Source: Jiangella mangrovi (GTDB lineage: Bacteria > Actinomycetota > Actinomycetes > Jiangellales > Jiangellaceae). Taken from it: 64,000 nt of DNA. Below, in pieces: positions 1 to 8,967 of the stretch. The position numbers and the translations under genes are program-made. Positions within the stretch are counted from its first letter, which is position 1; each line of letters starts with the position of its first letter. The stretch covers positions 1,178,001-1,242,000 of the forward strand of contig NZ_JACHMM010000001.1 in assembly GCF_014204975.1 (NCBI RefSeq), written 5' to 3'. The notes below the pieces were generated by a model. That model was not told where the DNA came from and ran no database searches. It saw nothing but the letters and a program-made list of their open reading frames with translations.

Positions 1-68
1 GCCGGCGACGCGGACCAGGCGGCGAGCACCCGCGAGCGCAGCGCCGCGGTGTCGAAGACGTCGTCCAC
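1..68 (-). CDS. N-terminus of sacsin-like ATP-binding protein (partial)
   Basis: A GTG at 68 opens a frame that runs off the left edge, giving about 22 residues beginning VDDVFDTAALRSRVL and followed by AAWSASPA. In many actinobacteria the gene just downstream of DUF3027 encodes a large protein with a sacsin/Hsp90-type N-terminal ATP-binding domain that starts in this way; that recognition is from memory of the family and only the first residues are visible. The start lies 10 bases after the DUF3027 stop, so the two are probably co-transcribed. Its function cannot be judged from this fragment. Confidence 0.55.
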   Translation of the reverse strand, partial: MDDVFDTAALRSRVLAAWSASP

Positions 69-78
69 GACGGCGACG

Positions 79-852
79 TTACGGGGCGTCGAGCTCCAGC
101 GGCACCAGCTCGTAGCTGAGGGTGTCGACCACCGGCTCCGGGGCGTCCTCGGAGGGCGCCGGCAGCCGGACGTCGGTGTGCCCGCCGCAGCCGTGCGTGT
201 GCGCGACGACCTTGCCGTCGAACGGGGTGCGCTCGTTGGTGCAGACCCCGAACGCATGGCCGATGGTGCCGGCCAGCTGCACCGAGAACCCGCAGCTCCC
301 GCAGCGACCAGGAGCGGCCTTGGCGATGTCGGTGTGCGGGCCGGTGTCGCCCTCGAACCAGCGGACGGCGGCGTCGTCGCGGCCCTCGCGCGACAGCACC
401 CACTCGCGGCCGAGGCCGAGCTCCTGGACCACCTCGAGGGCGTCCTGGTCGTCGGCCGTGACGTAGCCGGGCTCGACGCGGTAGTCGTCCTCGGAGACCG
501 GCAGCAGGTCGCCCGGGCCGAGGTCCTCGGGCTTGACCCGCTCGTCCCACGGCACCCAGGCCGGGGCGAGGACGGCGTCGGCGCCCGGCAGCAGCACGCA
601 CTCGCTGACGGTGACGGCCTTGGACCGCGACGCCCGCGTGACGGTGACGGCCCACCGCCAGCCGACGTAGCCGGCCAGCTCGCAGGCGAAGTAGTGGGTG
701 ACGACGCGTTCGCCCTCGGCGTCGTGGCCGAGGTGCGCGCCGACGGCGTCCTCGCTGCCGATGTCGACGGCGGCGGCCCGCGCGTCCTCAGCTGCCTTGA
801 CGAGGACGGAGTCGGCCTTGACGGAGCGGGCTCGGGGCGATGCGGCGGTCAC
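79..852 (-). CDS. DUF3027 domain-containing protein
   Basis: This 257-residue protein matches the actinobacterial DUF3027 family, whose function is unknown. Visible features are an N-terminal helical part (SVLVKAAEDARAAA), a segment with YVGWRWAVTV, the stretch LPGADAVLAPAWVPW, and a C-terminal Cys-rich part (CGSCGF, then VCTNERTPFDGKVV, then THGCGGHTDVR) that could bind a metal. I chose the GTG at 852 because the translation upstream of it looks non-coding; ATG codons at 915 and 912 are alternatives that would narrow the gap to the divergent MFS gene. The sacsin-like ATPase follows 10 bases downstream. Confidence 0.85.
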   Translation of the reverse strand: MTAASPRARSVKADSVLVKAAEDARAAAVDIGSEDAVGAHLGHDAEGERVVTHYFACELAGYVGWRWAVTVTRASRSKAVTVSECVLLPGADAVLAPAWVPWDERVKPEDLGPGDLLPVSEDDYRVEPGYVTADDQDALEVVQELGLGREWVLSREGRDDAAVRWFEGDTGPHTDIAKAAPGRCGSCGFSVQLAGTIGHAFGVCTNERTPFDGKVVAHTHGCGGHTDVRLPAPSEDAPEPVVDTLSYELVPLELDAP

Positions 853-950
853 AGTGGTCGATTGTCGCAAACTCCGGCCATGATCGACACATCGCGCCCG
901 AAGGAAGGACATCATCGGAGCCGGCCGCCCCGATGAGGTTGGATGGGTGT

Positions 951-2570
951 GTGGCAGAGACGGATCCGCTCGGTGGTCCGCCCGACGAGGGCGGGCGGCG
1001 TGGCGCGCGCGACGACGGCGGACGGTACGAGTCCCCGTTCGCCGACCGCGCAGCGTCCGGCGGGGCCGACGACTACACGGGCGGCGCCCGGCCACAGGAC
1101 CCGCCGCATGAGCCGCCGCACGACTCCACCCGCACCATGCCGCCCCCGCCCAGCGCCGGCCAGCGGGTGCGCCGCGCCGCCGGGGCCACCGGCCGGGCCG
1201 CCCGCACCGCGGCCGCCGGCACCTCGCGCGCCGCCCGCGGCGGCGCCACCCGGCTGCACCGCGCGGCCGAGGCCAAGGGAGCCGGCCAGACCGGCCTGTC
1301 GCGGCTCATCGAGCTCAACGCCGCCAGCGCGTTCGCCGACGCCCTGGTGACGGTGGCGCTGGCAGGCACGCTGTTCTTCTCGGCGTCGACGTCCGAGGCG
1401 CGCGGCAACGTCGCGCTCTACCTGCTGCTGACCATGGCCCCGTTCGCGGTGGTCGCGCCGGTCCTCGGGCCGTTCCTCGACCGGTTCAGCCACGGCCGGC
1501 GCTGGGCCATAGGGTTCACGGCGGCGACGCGCGGCTTCCTCGCCTGGGTGGCCGCCGACGCCGTCATCGACGGTGGCGTGTGGCTGTACCCCGCGGCGCT
1601 GGGCGTGCTGGTCGGGCAGAAGGCGTACGCCGTCACCCGGGCCGCCGCCGTGCCCCGGCTGCTGCCCGAGGGCTGGACGCTGGTGGCGGCCAACTCGCGG
1701 CTGCAGCTCGCCGCGACGCTCGGCACGGCGGCCGGTGCGCCCATCGGGCTGGCGCTCGCGCAGATCGGCGACGACTGGCCGTTGCGGGCGGCGTTCTTCG
1801 CCTACATGGGCACGACGATCCTGGCCATCCTGCTGCCCAAGCGGGTCGACCTCTCCGAGGGCGAGGAAGGCGCGTCGCTCACCGAGGGCGACGACGACGA
1901 GCAGCACCGCATGTCGCGCAGCGGGAAGCGCAAGTTCCGGGTCGGCCCGGCGGTCGTCCGCGCGCTGCGGGCCAACACCGCGCTGCGCTGGCTGTCCGGC
2001 TTCATGACCATGTTCATGGCGTTCGTCCTGCGCGAGGAACCGGTCGCCGGGCTGGACGACCTCGTCCTGCTCGGCATCGTCGCGGCCGGCGCCTGGCTGG
2101 GCAGCACCATCGGGTCCTCGGTGGGCGCGCTGGTGCAGGCCCGCAGTCCCGACCGCACCATCATCGTGCTCGTCGGGTTCGGCGCGGCCAGCACGCTGGT
2201 CACGGCCCTGTTCTGGAACCTGCTGACGGTCATCCTGATCGGCCTGGCGGCCGGGTTCGCCCAGCAGCTGGGCCGGCTGTCACTCGACGCGATCGTGCAG
2301 CGCGACGTGCCGGAGAAGAACCGCTCCAACGCGTTCGCGCGCTCCGAGACCCTGCTGCAGCTGGGCTGGGTGGCCGGCGGCGCCGTGGGCATCGTGCTGC
2401 CGCTGATCCCCTGGGTGGGCATGGGCGTGGCGACACTGGTCATGGTCGGCGGGCTGGTCTTCGCGCTGCGGGTGCGCCCGCAGCGGCGCCGTCCCGACCG
2501 CCACCCCGCCGACCGCACGCCGCCGCCGTCGGCCCCCGCTCCGCCGCCCGCCCGTCTGCCGGACGACTGA
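951..2570 (+). CDS. MFS transporter
   Basis: The 539-residue protein has a charged, Pro/Arg/Ala-rich N-terminal tail of about 120 residues and then about ten or more hydrophobic helices typical of a major-facilitator exporter. The first membrane segments begin around ASAFADALVTVALAGTLFF, and a loop with FLDRFSHGRRWAIG resembles the MFS motif-A region. A hydrophilic central loop (SEGEEGASLTEGDDDEQ) separates the two halves. The substrate is unknown. It is divergent from DUF3027 across about 100 bases. The GTG at 951 is preferred, with the in-frame ATG at 933 as an alternative; neither has a strong ribosome binding site. Confidence 0.85.
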   Translation: MAETDPLGGPPDEGGRRGARDDGGRYESPFADRAASGGADDYTGGARPQDPPHEPPHDSTRTMPPPPSAGQRVRRAAGATGRAARTAAAGTSRAARGGATRLHRAAEAKGAGQTGLSRLIELNAASAFADALVTVALAGTLFFSASTSEARGNVALYLLLTMAPFAVVAPVLGPFLDRFSHGRRWAIGFTAATRGFLAWVAADAVIDGGVWLYPAALGVLVGQKAYAVTRAAAVPRLLPEGWTLVAANSRLQLAATLGTAAGAPIGLALAQIGDDWPLRAAFFAYMGTTILAILLPKRVDLSEGEEGASLTEGDDDEQHRMSRSGKRKFRVGPAVVRALRANTALRWLSGFMTMFMAFVLREEPVAGLDDLVLLGIVAAGAWLGSTIGSSVGALVQARSPDRTIIVLVGFGAASTLVTALFWNLLTVILIGLAAGFAQQLGRLSLDAIVQRDVPEKNRSNAFARSETLLQLGWVAGGAVGIVLPLIPWVGMGVATLVMVGGLVFALRVRPQRRRPDRHPADRTPPPSAPAPPPARLPDD

Positions 2571-2575
2571 GCGGG

Positions 2576-2959
2576 TCAGAGCTCGAGGTCGTCGGCGACG
2601 CCGCGCAGGACCGTCGCGACCTTGCGCGCCGTCTTCGGGTCGGGGTGCCGGCCGCGCCGGTAGGTGTTCGACAGGCCGTCGAGCAGCTTGATGAGGTCTT
2701 CGACGATGGTCACGAAGTCGTCGGGCTTCTTCCGGGTGGCCGCGGACACCGACGGGAGGGGGTCGAGCACGCGCACCGAGAGCGCCTGCTCACCCCGGCG
2801 GCCCTCGGCCACCCCGAACTCGACCCGCTGGCCCGGCTTCAGCGCCGTGACACCCGCGGGCAGCGCGGACGAGTGGACGAACACGTCGCCGCCGTCGTCC
2901 TTCGAGAGGAAGCCGAAGCCCTTCTCGGTGTCGAAAAACTTGACCTTGCCGGTAGGCAC
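2576..2959 (-). CDS. Cold-shock-domain protein with C-terminal extension
   Basis: The first 65 residues are a cold-shock domain: VPTGKVKFFDTEKGFGFLS carries the RNP1 element (KGFGF) and DVFVHSSAL the RNP2 element. About 60 residues follow (KKPDDFVTIVEDLIKLLDG...) that are not part of a standard Csp of about 67 residues; this longer form is common in actinobacteria. It probably binds single-stranded RNA or DNA. The GTG at 2959 is chosen over the earlier in-frame codon at 2992 because it sits 6-7 bases after GAAGAGG and starts exactly at the domain. It converges on the MFS gene with a 5-base gap. Confidence 0.9.
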   Translation of the reverse strand: MPTGKVKFFDTEKGFGFLSKDDGGDVFVHSSALPAGVTALKPGQRVEFGVAEGRRGEQALSVRVLDPLPSVSAATRKKPDDFVTIVEDLIKLLDGLSNTYRRGRHPDPKTARKVATVLRGVADDLEL

Positions 2960-2990
2960 GGCGGACCTCTTCGTGTCGGGGGGACCGGAC

Positions 2991-3019
2991 AATCCTCCCG
3001 TAGCCGGGAGACGTCACAA
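2991..3019 (-). promoter_or_regulatory. Candidate promoter of the cold-shock-domain gene
   Basis: Read on the minus strand there is TTGTGA, a 17-base spacer and AGGATT, about 32 bases before the GTG start at 2959. The -35 is reasonable and the -10 weak. This is a pattern match only. Confidence 0.35.
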
Positions 3020-3088
3020 GCCTAAGGCCGAGAACGGCCCGTCGGCCTCTTCGGGGGCGATCAATCCGATGACGTACCGTCGTCGACC

Positions 3089-3886
3089 ATGGTCGAGCTT
3101 GCTGCGGTGCCGGTGCAGTCGGGGCTGCCGGTCGTGCGCGCGGTCCGTTACGTGGAGCCGCTGCGCGAGGGCGGGTCGCTGCCCGGCCTGGTCGAGGGCG
3201 ACGACCTCGGCACGTACGTCGTGAAGTTCCGCGGCGCAGGCCAGGGCCCGAAGACGCTGGTCGCCGAGATCGTGGTCGGCGAGCTGGCCCGGCGGCTGGG
3301 CATCCGGGTTCCCGACCTCGTGCTGGCCGACCTCGACGAGGCGATCGCGCGGCGAGAGCCGGACCCGGAGATCCAGGCGCTGCTGCTGGCCAGCGTGGGG
3401 CTCAACCTCGGCATGGACTTCCTGCCGCGCTCGCTCGGCTACGACGGGCACGGGCGGCGGGCCGACGCCGTCGACGCCGCCCGGGTGCTCTGGCTCGACG
3501 CGCTCACCGTCAACGTCGACCGCAGCTGGCGCAACCCGAACCTGCTGACCTGGCACGGGAACCTGTGGGCCATCGACCACGGCGCGGCGCTGCTGTTCCA
3601 GCACACCTGGCCGGGGGTCGACGCGTTCGCGGTGCGGCCGTACGCGATCGACGACCACGTGCTGGCGTTCGCGGCGGACCGGCTGGCGGCGGTCGACGCC
3701 GAGCTCGCGCCGCAGGTGACGCCGTCGGTGCTGGCCCAGATCCTGGCGCTGGTGCCGGACGACTGGCTGCCCGAGGTCCCGGCCCTCCCCGGAGCCGGGC
3801 CGGACACCGTCCGCCAGCACTACGTGGACCACCTCGCCGCGCGCGCCGCGGCATCGGCCTCCTGGCTGCCGAGGGCGGCCGCATGA
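3089..3886 (+). CDS. HipA-like kinase family protein
   Basis: The 265-residue protein shows the C-terminal kinase signature of HipA-like proteins: LTVNVDRSWRNPNLL (putative catalytic Asp and metal-binding Asn) followed by WAIDHGAAL (a DFG-like Asp). Near the N-terminus YVVKFRGAG supplies the likely nucleotide-binding Lys. HipA is about 440 residues; this short form lacks the HipA N-terminal subdomain and is the actinobacterial HipA-like family that pairs with DUF3037. Its stop overlaps the DUF3037 start by four bases (ATGA), so the two are translationally coupled. The substrate is unknown, and it is not an obvious hipBA toxin because no HTH antitoxin is adjacent. Confidence 0.8.
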   Translation: MVELAAVPVQSGLPVVRAVRYVEPLREGGSLPGLVEGDDLGTYVVKFRGAGQGPKTLVAEIVVGELARRLGIRVPDLVLADLDEAIARREPDPEIQALLLASVGLNLGMDFLPRSLGYDGHGRRADAVDAARVLWLDALTVNVDRSWRNPNLLTWHGNLWAIDHGAALLFQHTWPGVDAFAVRPYAIDDHVLAFAADRLAAVDAELAPQVTPSVLAQILALVPDDWLPEVPALPGAGPDTVRQHYVDHLAARAAASASWLPRAAA

Positions 3887-4254
3887 TCGCGTTCGAGTAC
3901 GCCGTCCTCCGGGTGGTCCCGCGCGTCGAGCGGGCCGAGTTCGTCAACGCCGGCGTCATCGTCTACAGCCAGAAGGCCGGCTACCTCGACGCGGCGACGC
4001 ACGTCGACGCCGACCGGCTGCGAGCCCTCGACTCCGAGGCCGACGTCGACGCCATCGCGGCCGCCGTCGAGGCCTACGCGCACGCCACCGACCCCGAGGC
4101 GGCCGGTCCCGTGGGCGCGACGGCGATCGGCGAGCGGTTCCGCTGGCTGACGGCGCCGCGCAGCACCGTCGTGCAGACCGGGCCGGTGCACGCCGGGCTC
4201 ACCGACGACCCGGCGGCCGAGCTGGATCGGCTGCTGCGGCGGCTGGTGCTCTAG
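3883..4254 (+). CDS. DUF3037 domain-containing protein
   Basis: This 123-residue protein starts FEYAVLRVVPRVERAEFVN and continues AGVIVYSQKAGYLDAA, the signature of DUF3037. It is soluble, with no signal peptide or membrane segment. The function of the family is unknown. The ATG at 3883 overlaps the kinase stop (ATGA), and this kinase-DUF3037 order recurs in actinobacteria, so it is likely a partner or substrate of the kinase; that link is inference. It converges on the HAD phosphatase with a gap of four bases. Confidence 0.8.
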   Translation: MIAFEYAVLRVVPRVERAEFVNAGVIVYSQKAGYLDAATHVDADRLRALDSEADVDAIAAAVEAYAHATDPEAAGPVGATAIGERFRWLTAPRSTVVQTGPVHAGLTDDPAAELDRLLRRLVL

Positions 4255-4258
4255 AGCC

Positions 4259-4879
4259 TCAGGTCGGGTTGCCGACGAAGTCGTCGAGCCAGTACGGGAA
4301 GTCGAGCAGGTCGGCGAAGACGGCGTCGGCGCCGGCCTCGCGCAGCGCGACGGCGTCGTGCGTGCCCGTGGTGACGCCGATGGCGTAGACGCCGGCCGAC
4401 CGCGCGCCGATCATGTCGCCGGGGTGGTCGCCGACGTAGACGTCGGCGCCGCGCTCGCGCAGGGCCGCGCCCTTGGTCTCGGCGTACCGCTCGCCGACGA
4501 CGTCGTCGACCGGCAGGCCCACATGTGTGAGCACCGCCCGGACCGCCGACTCGATCTTGGCGCTGACCACCAGCACGGTGCCGTGGTGCGCGTGGATGGC
4601 GTCGATGGCCTCGACGGCGCCGGGCAGCGGTTTCGTGCCCGGGATGCCCATGGTGAGGTAGAGGTCGCGGTAGATGCGCCGGGCCTCGTGGACGTCGGCC
4701 TCGGGGACGAAGGTGCGGATGGTGACGTCGAGCGGCAGGCCGATCATCGGCAGCAGCTGCTCGGGCTCGATGGTGACGCCCACCTGACGGAAGGCCTCGG
4801 TCATCGAGACCATGATGCCGTCCGCGGAGTCGACGAGGGTGAGGTCCAGATCGAATCCGACGGTGAGGGGCATGATCAT
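4259..4879 (-). CDS. HAD-superfamily hydrolase (phosphoglycolate-phosphatase-like)
   Basis: The 206-residue protein is a haloacid-dehalogenase phosphatase. Motif I is FDLDLTLVDS (nucleophile and acid/base Asp), motif II is VLVVSAKIES (Ser), the conserved Lys is in ETKGAALRE, and motif IV is VYVGDHPGDM. The cap between motifs I and II is the helical type of the phosphoglycolate phosphatase/PGMB group. It probably dephosphorylates a small cytosolic metabolite; the substrate is not predictable. The start is ATG at 4879 with another two codons later. A 71-base gap separates it from the upstream CHAT gene on the same strand. Confidence 0.85.
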   Translation of the reverse strand: MIMPLTVGFDLDLTLVDSADGIMVSMTEAFRQVGVTIEPEQLLPMIGLPLDVTIRTFVPEADVHEARRIYRDLYLTMGIPGTKPLPGAVEAIDAIHAHHGTVLVVSAKIESAVRAVLTHVGLPVDDVVGERYAETKGAALRERGADVYVGDHPGDMIGARSAGVYAIGVTTGTHDAVALREAGADAVFADLLDFPYWLDDFVGNPT

Positions 4880-4950
4880 GACAATACGCGCCCTTTGCTC
4901 ACAATCGTGTAACGCAGGTCACCCGGAGGTTTCAGCGGTCACATCGCCGG

Positions 4951-7596
4951 TCACGCGCCGCCGAGGGCCAGGAACGACCACGCCGTCGCCCGGTCGCGCG
5001 CCCCGCCGGCGCTCCGCCGGGCCGCCAGCAGCGCCGCGCCGAGGTCGTCGCCTTCGCGCAGCCGCCCGTGCACGGTGAGGCTCAGGTCGACGCTGGCGGC
5101 GTCACTGACGGGGACGACGGTGGCCAGCAGCCCCGCGGTGCCCAGCGCCGACAGCGACGTGGTCAGCCCGAGCAGCTCGTCGGCGCCGGTGGGCGAGCCG
5201 ACGCCGGACTCGCACGCCGTCAGCAGCAGGCGGTACGGCGGTGACTGCAGCCGCTCGATGTCGAACACCGTCAGCGGCCCGTCGGCCAGCTCGAGCGAGG
5301 AGAACATCGGGTTGTCGCCGCGGTAGCGCCCGTGCGCGCCGACGTGCGCGAGCCAGGACCCGTCCAGGGCTGCCAGCGCGGCGTCGGCGGTGGCGTCGTC
5401 GCCGGTCAGCACCGCCGCGTCGGGATAGACGCCGGCCAGCACGCCGACCTCGGCGCCCGACGACGCGAGGTCGGCGCCGGCGATCAGCGCGACCCGGCGC
5501 TCGGCCGGCGGCGTAGCGGTGCGCGCACGCAGCCAGGCGGTGGCCGACGGCGCCACCGTCACGTCGCGCTCACGCAGGGCCGGCAGCGCACCCCAGGGAA
5601 CGGCCTGCATGGTCGACGGCGGCACCAGCACCACCGGCCCGTCCCCCAGTTCGCGGACGGCCGGGCCGAGCATCGTCTCCTGCAACCGCGCCAGCCCCGG
5701 TTCGGCGGCCGTCAGCAGCACCCCGGCGACGGCGTCGGCGGCCACCGCCGCCCCGCGCAGCGCGAACTTGGCGTACTCGACCTCGTTCAGCGCCGCCTCG
5801 GAGTCGCCCGCGACCACGTGCCGCAGCCGCCCCTCGCGCGCGACGACGACGTGGAAGCGGCCGCCGCGCAGACCCACGATGCTCAGCAGCGTGCGGTCAC
5901 CGAGGGCGTCGAGCAGCTCCCGGACGTCCAGGCGGCGACGGCTACCGCTTCCGTTGGCGACGGGGTCGGCGTGCGTCGCGACGACGCCGGCGCCGCCTGC
6001 GTCGCGGCCGTGGACGTGCCGGCGGATCCGCTCCTCGAGCCGCCGCCGCTCGGCCTCGTCGGCGTGGCTGCCGATGAGGCTGCCGACGGCGCGCAGCCGG
6101 CCGAGCTGGGCGGCCAGCTCGGCGTCGTGGCGGGCCTCGGGCCAGGGCAGCGAGTGCAGGCTGCCGCGCCAGCGCTCGGTCCAGCGCAGCAGCTCGCGCG
6201 CGGAGCCGTCGACGGCGACCCGGCGGGTGGCCAGCGCGGCCAGCTCGCTGCCGTGCACCGTCGCCCGGGCCCGCAGCTCCGTGGCGCCCAGGGAGAGCGC
6301 GTGGGTGTCGAGGACGTCCAGCCCGCGGCCGCAGGCCCGCAGCATGGCGCGGCGGTCGCCGGCGGCCTCGGCCAGCAGCGCCTGGGCATACCAGCCGGTG
6401 GCCCGGCGCAGCGCCGAGCCGCGGCCGCGGCGTCCGGTGGCGGCGGTGCGCAACGACTCCTCCGCCAGCTCCGGCAGCCCCGTGGCCAGCGCCAGCCGGC
6501 CGGCCAGCACCAGCGCGTCGAGCCGCTCGGAGGCGTAGCGGTCGGTCAGCTCCGCAGCCAGCCCCGCGGCCGCCCGCGCGTGCCGCTTGGTGACGGCGCC
6601 CGCGGCGGCCTGGGCGCGGAGCAGCACGACGCGCGCATGCCGCTCGGCGTCGTCGTGGCCCTGGCGGCGGCTGGACCGGGCGGCGCGGTTCGCGAGGTCG
6701 GCGGCGCGGTCGGCGTTGCCGGCGGCCAGGTGCACGATGGCGGCCGCTATGAACCCGTCGGAGCGGCGCAGGGCACTGTCCCGCGCGCCGTCGAGCACCG
6801 CGACCAGCTCGTCGGCCGTGGTGGCGGCGTCCTCGGTGAGCCCGGCCGCCAACTGGACGACGGCGAGGTCGCGGACCACCTCGGGCGGCACCACGCCCAG
6901 CTCTTCGTACCGGCGGCGCGCGTCATACAGCAGGCGCAGCGCCCGCGGCAGGTCGCCCATCCGGTGTGCGCAGTCGCCGCGGTCCTGGAGCACGATGGTG
7001 GCGAGATAGTGCTGCCCGTCGGCCTCGGCGAGGCCCTGCGCCCGAGCCAGCTCGACATCGGCCTCGAGGAACTGCCCGAGCCCGACCTGCGCGGCGGCGA
7101 GGTTGATCCGTGCGCGGGCTTCCCAGCCCGAGTCGCCCAGACTGCTGAGACTCTCGGCGGCCGCTCGGCCGTCCTCCTTGGCTTGGGCGAGGTCACGGAG
7201 GACGTATGCCGCCGCTGCACGGCGGACCAGAATCCGAGCCCGGTCCAGTTCCCCCGCGGACACGAGCGCGCTGTCGAAGGCTGCGGCAGCGTCTCTAGCG
7301 CGACCGGTCAGGGCCAGAATCGTGCCGAGGCTCGCCTCGAGGTCGGACGACCGCTGAGCCAGGCCGTGCTCACGACTGAGCCTGATGCCTCGCCGCGCGG
7401 TCCGGATCGCCCGCGCATGCTCGCCACGCTCGCGCTGGATGATGGCGAGGGCCTGCAGCGCATACGTGCGATCGACGGCAGGCGAGTTCCGGCCGAGCAC
7501 CGACTCGGACCAACTGTGCGCCTCCTCGGGGCGCGACATGGCCAGCGCGGGCAACTGATCCGCTTCTACCGGTGTCGACGTGCTTCCCGAGGTCAC
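4951..7596 (-). CDS. TPR-CHAT protease (caspase-like peptidase)
   Basis: This 881-residue soluble protein has a long N-terminal array of helical, TPR-like repeats (roughly residues 15-430; repeated patterns such as ALAIIQRERGEHARAIRTAR and LRRATGWYAQALLAEAAGD) and a C-terminal CHAT domain (about 560-881). The likely catalytic dyad is His755 in HVGAHGRY and Cys795 in LLTACESGVG, both intact. CHAT domains are caspase/separase-clan cysteine peptidases often found in bacterial conflict and cell-death systems, where the TPR part senses a partner or ligand. It is divergent from two cytoplasmic subtilisin-like proteases starting 54 bases away, which suggests a common regulatory region and a protease cascade (inference). 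Confidence 0.9.
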   Translation of the reverse strand: MTSGSTSTPVEADQLPALAMSRPEEAHSWSESVLGRNSPAVDRTYALQALAIIQRERGEHARAIRTARRGIRLSREHGLAQRSSDLEASLGTILALTGRARDAAAAFDSALVSAGELDRARILVRRAAAAYVLRDLAQAKEDGRAAAESLSSLGDSGWEARARINLAAAQVGLGQFLEADVELARAQGLAEADGQHYLATIVLQDRGDCAHRMGDLPRALRLLYDARRRYEELGVVPPEVVRDLAVVQLAAGLTEDAATTADELVAVLDGARDSALRRSDGFIAAAIVHLAAGNADRAADLANRAARSSRRQGHDDAERHARVVLLRAQAAAGAVTKRHARAAAGLAAELTDRYASERLDALVLAGRLALATGLPELAEESLRTAATGRRGRGSALRRATGWYAQALLAEAAGDRRAMLRACGRGLDVLDTHALSLGATELRARATVHGSELAALATRRVAVDGSARELLRWTERWRGSLHSLPWPEARHDAELAAQLGRLRAVGSLIGSHADEAERRRLEERIRRHVHGRDAGGAGVVATHADPVANGSGSRRRLDVRELLDALGDRTLLSIVGLRGGRFHVVVAREGRLRHVVAGDSEAALNEVEYAKFALRGAAVAADAVAGVLLTAAEPGLARLQETMLGPAVRELGDGPVVLVPPSTMQAVPWGALPALRERDVTVAPSATAWLRARTATPPAERRVALIAGADLASSGAEVGVLAGVYPDAAVLTGDDATADAALAALDGSWLAHVGAHGRYRGDNPMFSSLELADGPLTVFDIERLQSPPYRLLLTACESGVGSPTGADELLGLTTSLSALGTAGLLATVVPVSDAASVDLSLTVHGRLREGDDLGAALLAARRSAGGARDRATAWSFLALGGA

Positions 7597-7649
7597 GCCC
7601 TGATGCTAGACATGTAGTCGTTTGCCCGAATCATGGCTGGGGGAATCAG
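7597..7649. promoter_or_regulatory. Divergent control region of the CHAT and subtilase genes
   Basis: Only 53 bases separate the CHAT start from the first subtilase start, so both promoters must overlap here or extend into coding sequence. The rightward gene has a good ribosome binding site (GGGGGA, about six bases before ATG 7650). I see no clear operator palindrome or convincing -35/-10 pair. Confidence 0.4.
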
Positions 7650-8873
7650 ATGCAACAAGATCGCGAACGGCTACACCAGGAGTTCGAGAGACTCCGTGAG
7701 AACAGCGCGCGCCGCACGAAGGACCGGGGCTTCGAACTGGCCGCACGCTGGAACCGGGATGAGACGGCCATCGAGTACCTGTACCGCCAGGGCCAGCTCA
7801 TCTGCGACGAGCGCGACCTCGACACCGTCCTCGAGGCGTTCGAGCAGCTGCGGCTGGACCGGCCGGAGGTGACGGAGGGCCCGGTCGGCCTCGCCGTCCT
7901 TCACGTGCCCGACGCCGACGCCGACGAGATCGCCGCCAAGCTGGCGGACCACCTCGGCGACGAGCGCATCGTCGCACCGAACCATGTCCTGGACGCCCAG
8001 GTCCATGTGGCGATGTGTCCGGCGACCGAGCCGGTGCCGTCGTACGCGCCGATCCCGGTGCTGGGTGAGCCGGTCGGCGCGGGCAGGCCCAAGATCGCCG
8101 TGGTCGATACCGGCTACTTCGCCGACGCCGCCGAGGACTCCGGCTTCGGCCGCTTCTCGGCGGTGACGAAGTTCGAGCCCGACGACGACGTCTACGTGCA
8201 GGGCACCGACGAGATCCGTCCGTACGGGGGGCACGGCACGGCGGCGACGGCTCGGCTGCTGGCGGTCTCGGGGGCCGAATCGGTCAAGGTCGAGGTGCGC
8301 GACTGCCTGCTCGGCGGCGCGGTCGACGAGCTCGCCATCGTCGAGGACCTCGAGAAGGTGGTGCGCGGGGGCGCCGACGTCGTGAGCGTGCAGGCGGGGC
8401 TCTACGCACGACCCGGCAACACGCCCAAGTCGTTCGACATGCTGTATCGCCGTGTCGTGAGCAAGCACCCGAACACCGTCATCGTCGCTGCGGCCGGCAA
8501 CCACGGCACCGACGTCCCGTTCTGGCCCGCGGCCTACAGCTGGGTGACAGCGGTCGGCGCCCTCACTCGGGGTGGCGACTACCGAGCGCCGTGGAGCAAC
8601 TTCGGCTACTGGGTCGACGCGTACACGCCGGGCGAGAACACCGTCATCCCTTATCCGAACGGCCGCTACGGTTACATCGACGAGACCTCGGCGCGATTCA
8701 CCAACGGGCACGCGCTGTGGTCGGGCACGTCGTTCGCCGCCCCCGTCGTCGCCGGGCTGATCGCCCGGCGCATGATCGAGCGCGAGGTCTCCGCGCCGGT
8801 CGCGCGGTACATCGTGCTGCAGGAGGCCGCCATCGGCGCGCTGCCGCACACCGGCCCTCGCCTCATCGTCTGA
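7650..8873 (+). CDS. Cytoplasmic S8 (subtilisin-like) serine protease, copy 1
   Basis: The 407-residue protein has an N-terminal domain of about 145 residues followed by a subtilase domain. The catalytic set is complete: Asp153 (AVVDTG), His195 (YGGHGT), oxyanion Asn284 (AAAGNHG) and Ser361 (WSGTSFAAP). There is no signal peptide, membrane segment or classic I9 propeptide. The N-terminal domain contains EYLYRQGQL and MCPATEPVP, both repeated in copy 2. The ATG at 7650 is chosen for its GGGGGA ribosome binding site. It is divergent from the TPR-CHAT protease and followed by a paralogue, so I infer an intracellular protease under CHAT control or the reverse. Confidence 0.9.
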   Translation: MQQDRERLHQEFERLRENSARRTKDRGFELAARWNRDETAIEYLYRQGQLICDERDLDTVLEAFEQLRLDRPEVTEGPVGLAVLHVPDADADEIAAKLADHLGDERIVAPNHVLDAQVHVAMCPATEPVPSYAPIPVLGEPVGAGRPKIAVVDTGYFADAAEDSGFGRFSAVTKFEPDDDVYVQGTDEIRPYGGHGTAATARLLAVSGAESVKVEVRDCLLGGAVDELAIVEDLEKVVRGGADVVSVQAGLYARPGNTPKSFDMLYRRVVSKHPNTVIVAAAGNHGTDVPFWPAAYSWVTAVGALTRGGDYRAPWSNFGYWVDAYTPGENTVIPYPNGRYGYIDETSARFTNGHALWSGTSFAAPVVAGLIARRMIEREVSAPVARYIVLQEAAIGALPHTGPRLIV

Positions 8874-8898
8874 ACCCGACAAGAATGACGAAGCGGTC

Positions 8899-8927
8899 TT
8901 GATCGGTCACGGTGGCGGGGGTACCTT
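8899..8927 (+). promoter_or_regulatory. Candidate internal promoter of subtilase copy 2
   Basis: TTGATC, a 17-base spacer and TACCTT lie about 40 bases before the second subtilase start, which has its own strong AGGAG site. This suggests copy 2 can be expressed separately from copy 1. It is based on pattern only. Confidence 0.35.
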
Positions 8928-8967
8928 GCGGAAATCTACCCTCGCCACCTGACCAGCAGGAGTCATC

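Noticed and set aside
5332..7617. 761-codon plus-strand frame opposite the CHAT gene
   Set aside because: Composition is Gly/Arg/Ala-rich without domains, whereas the minus strand encodes clear TPR and CHAT motifs.
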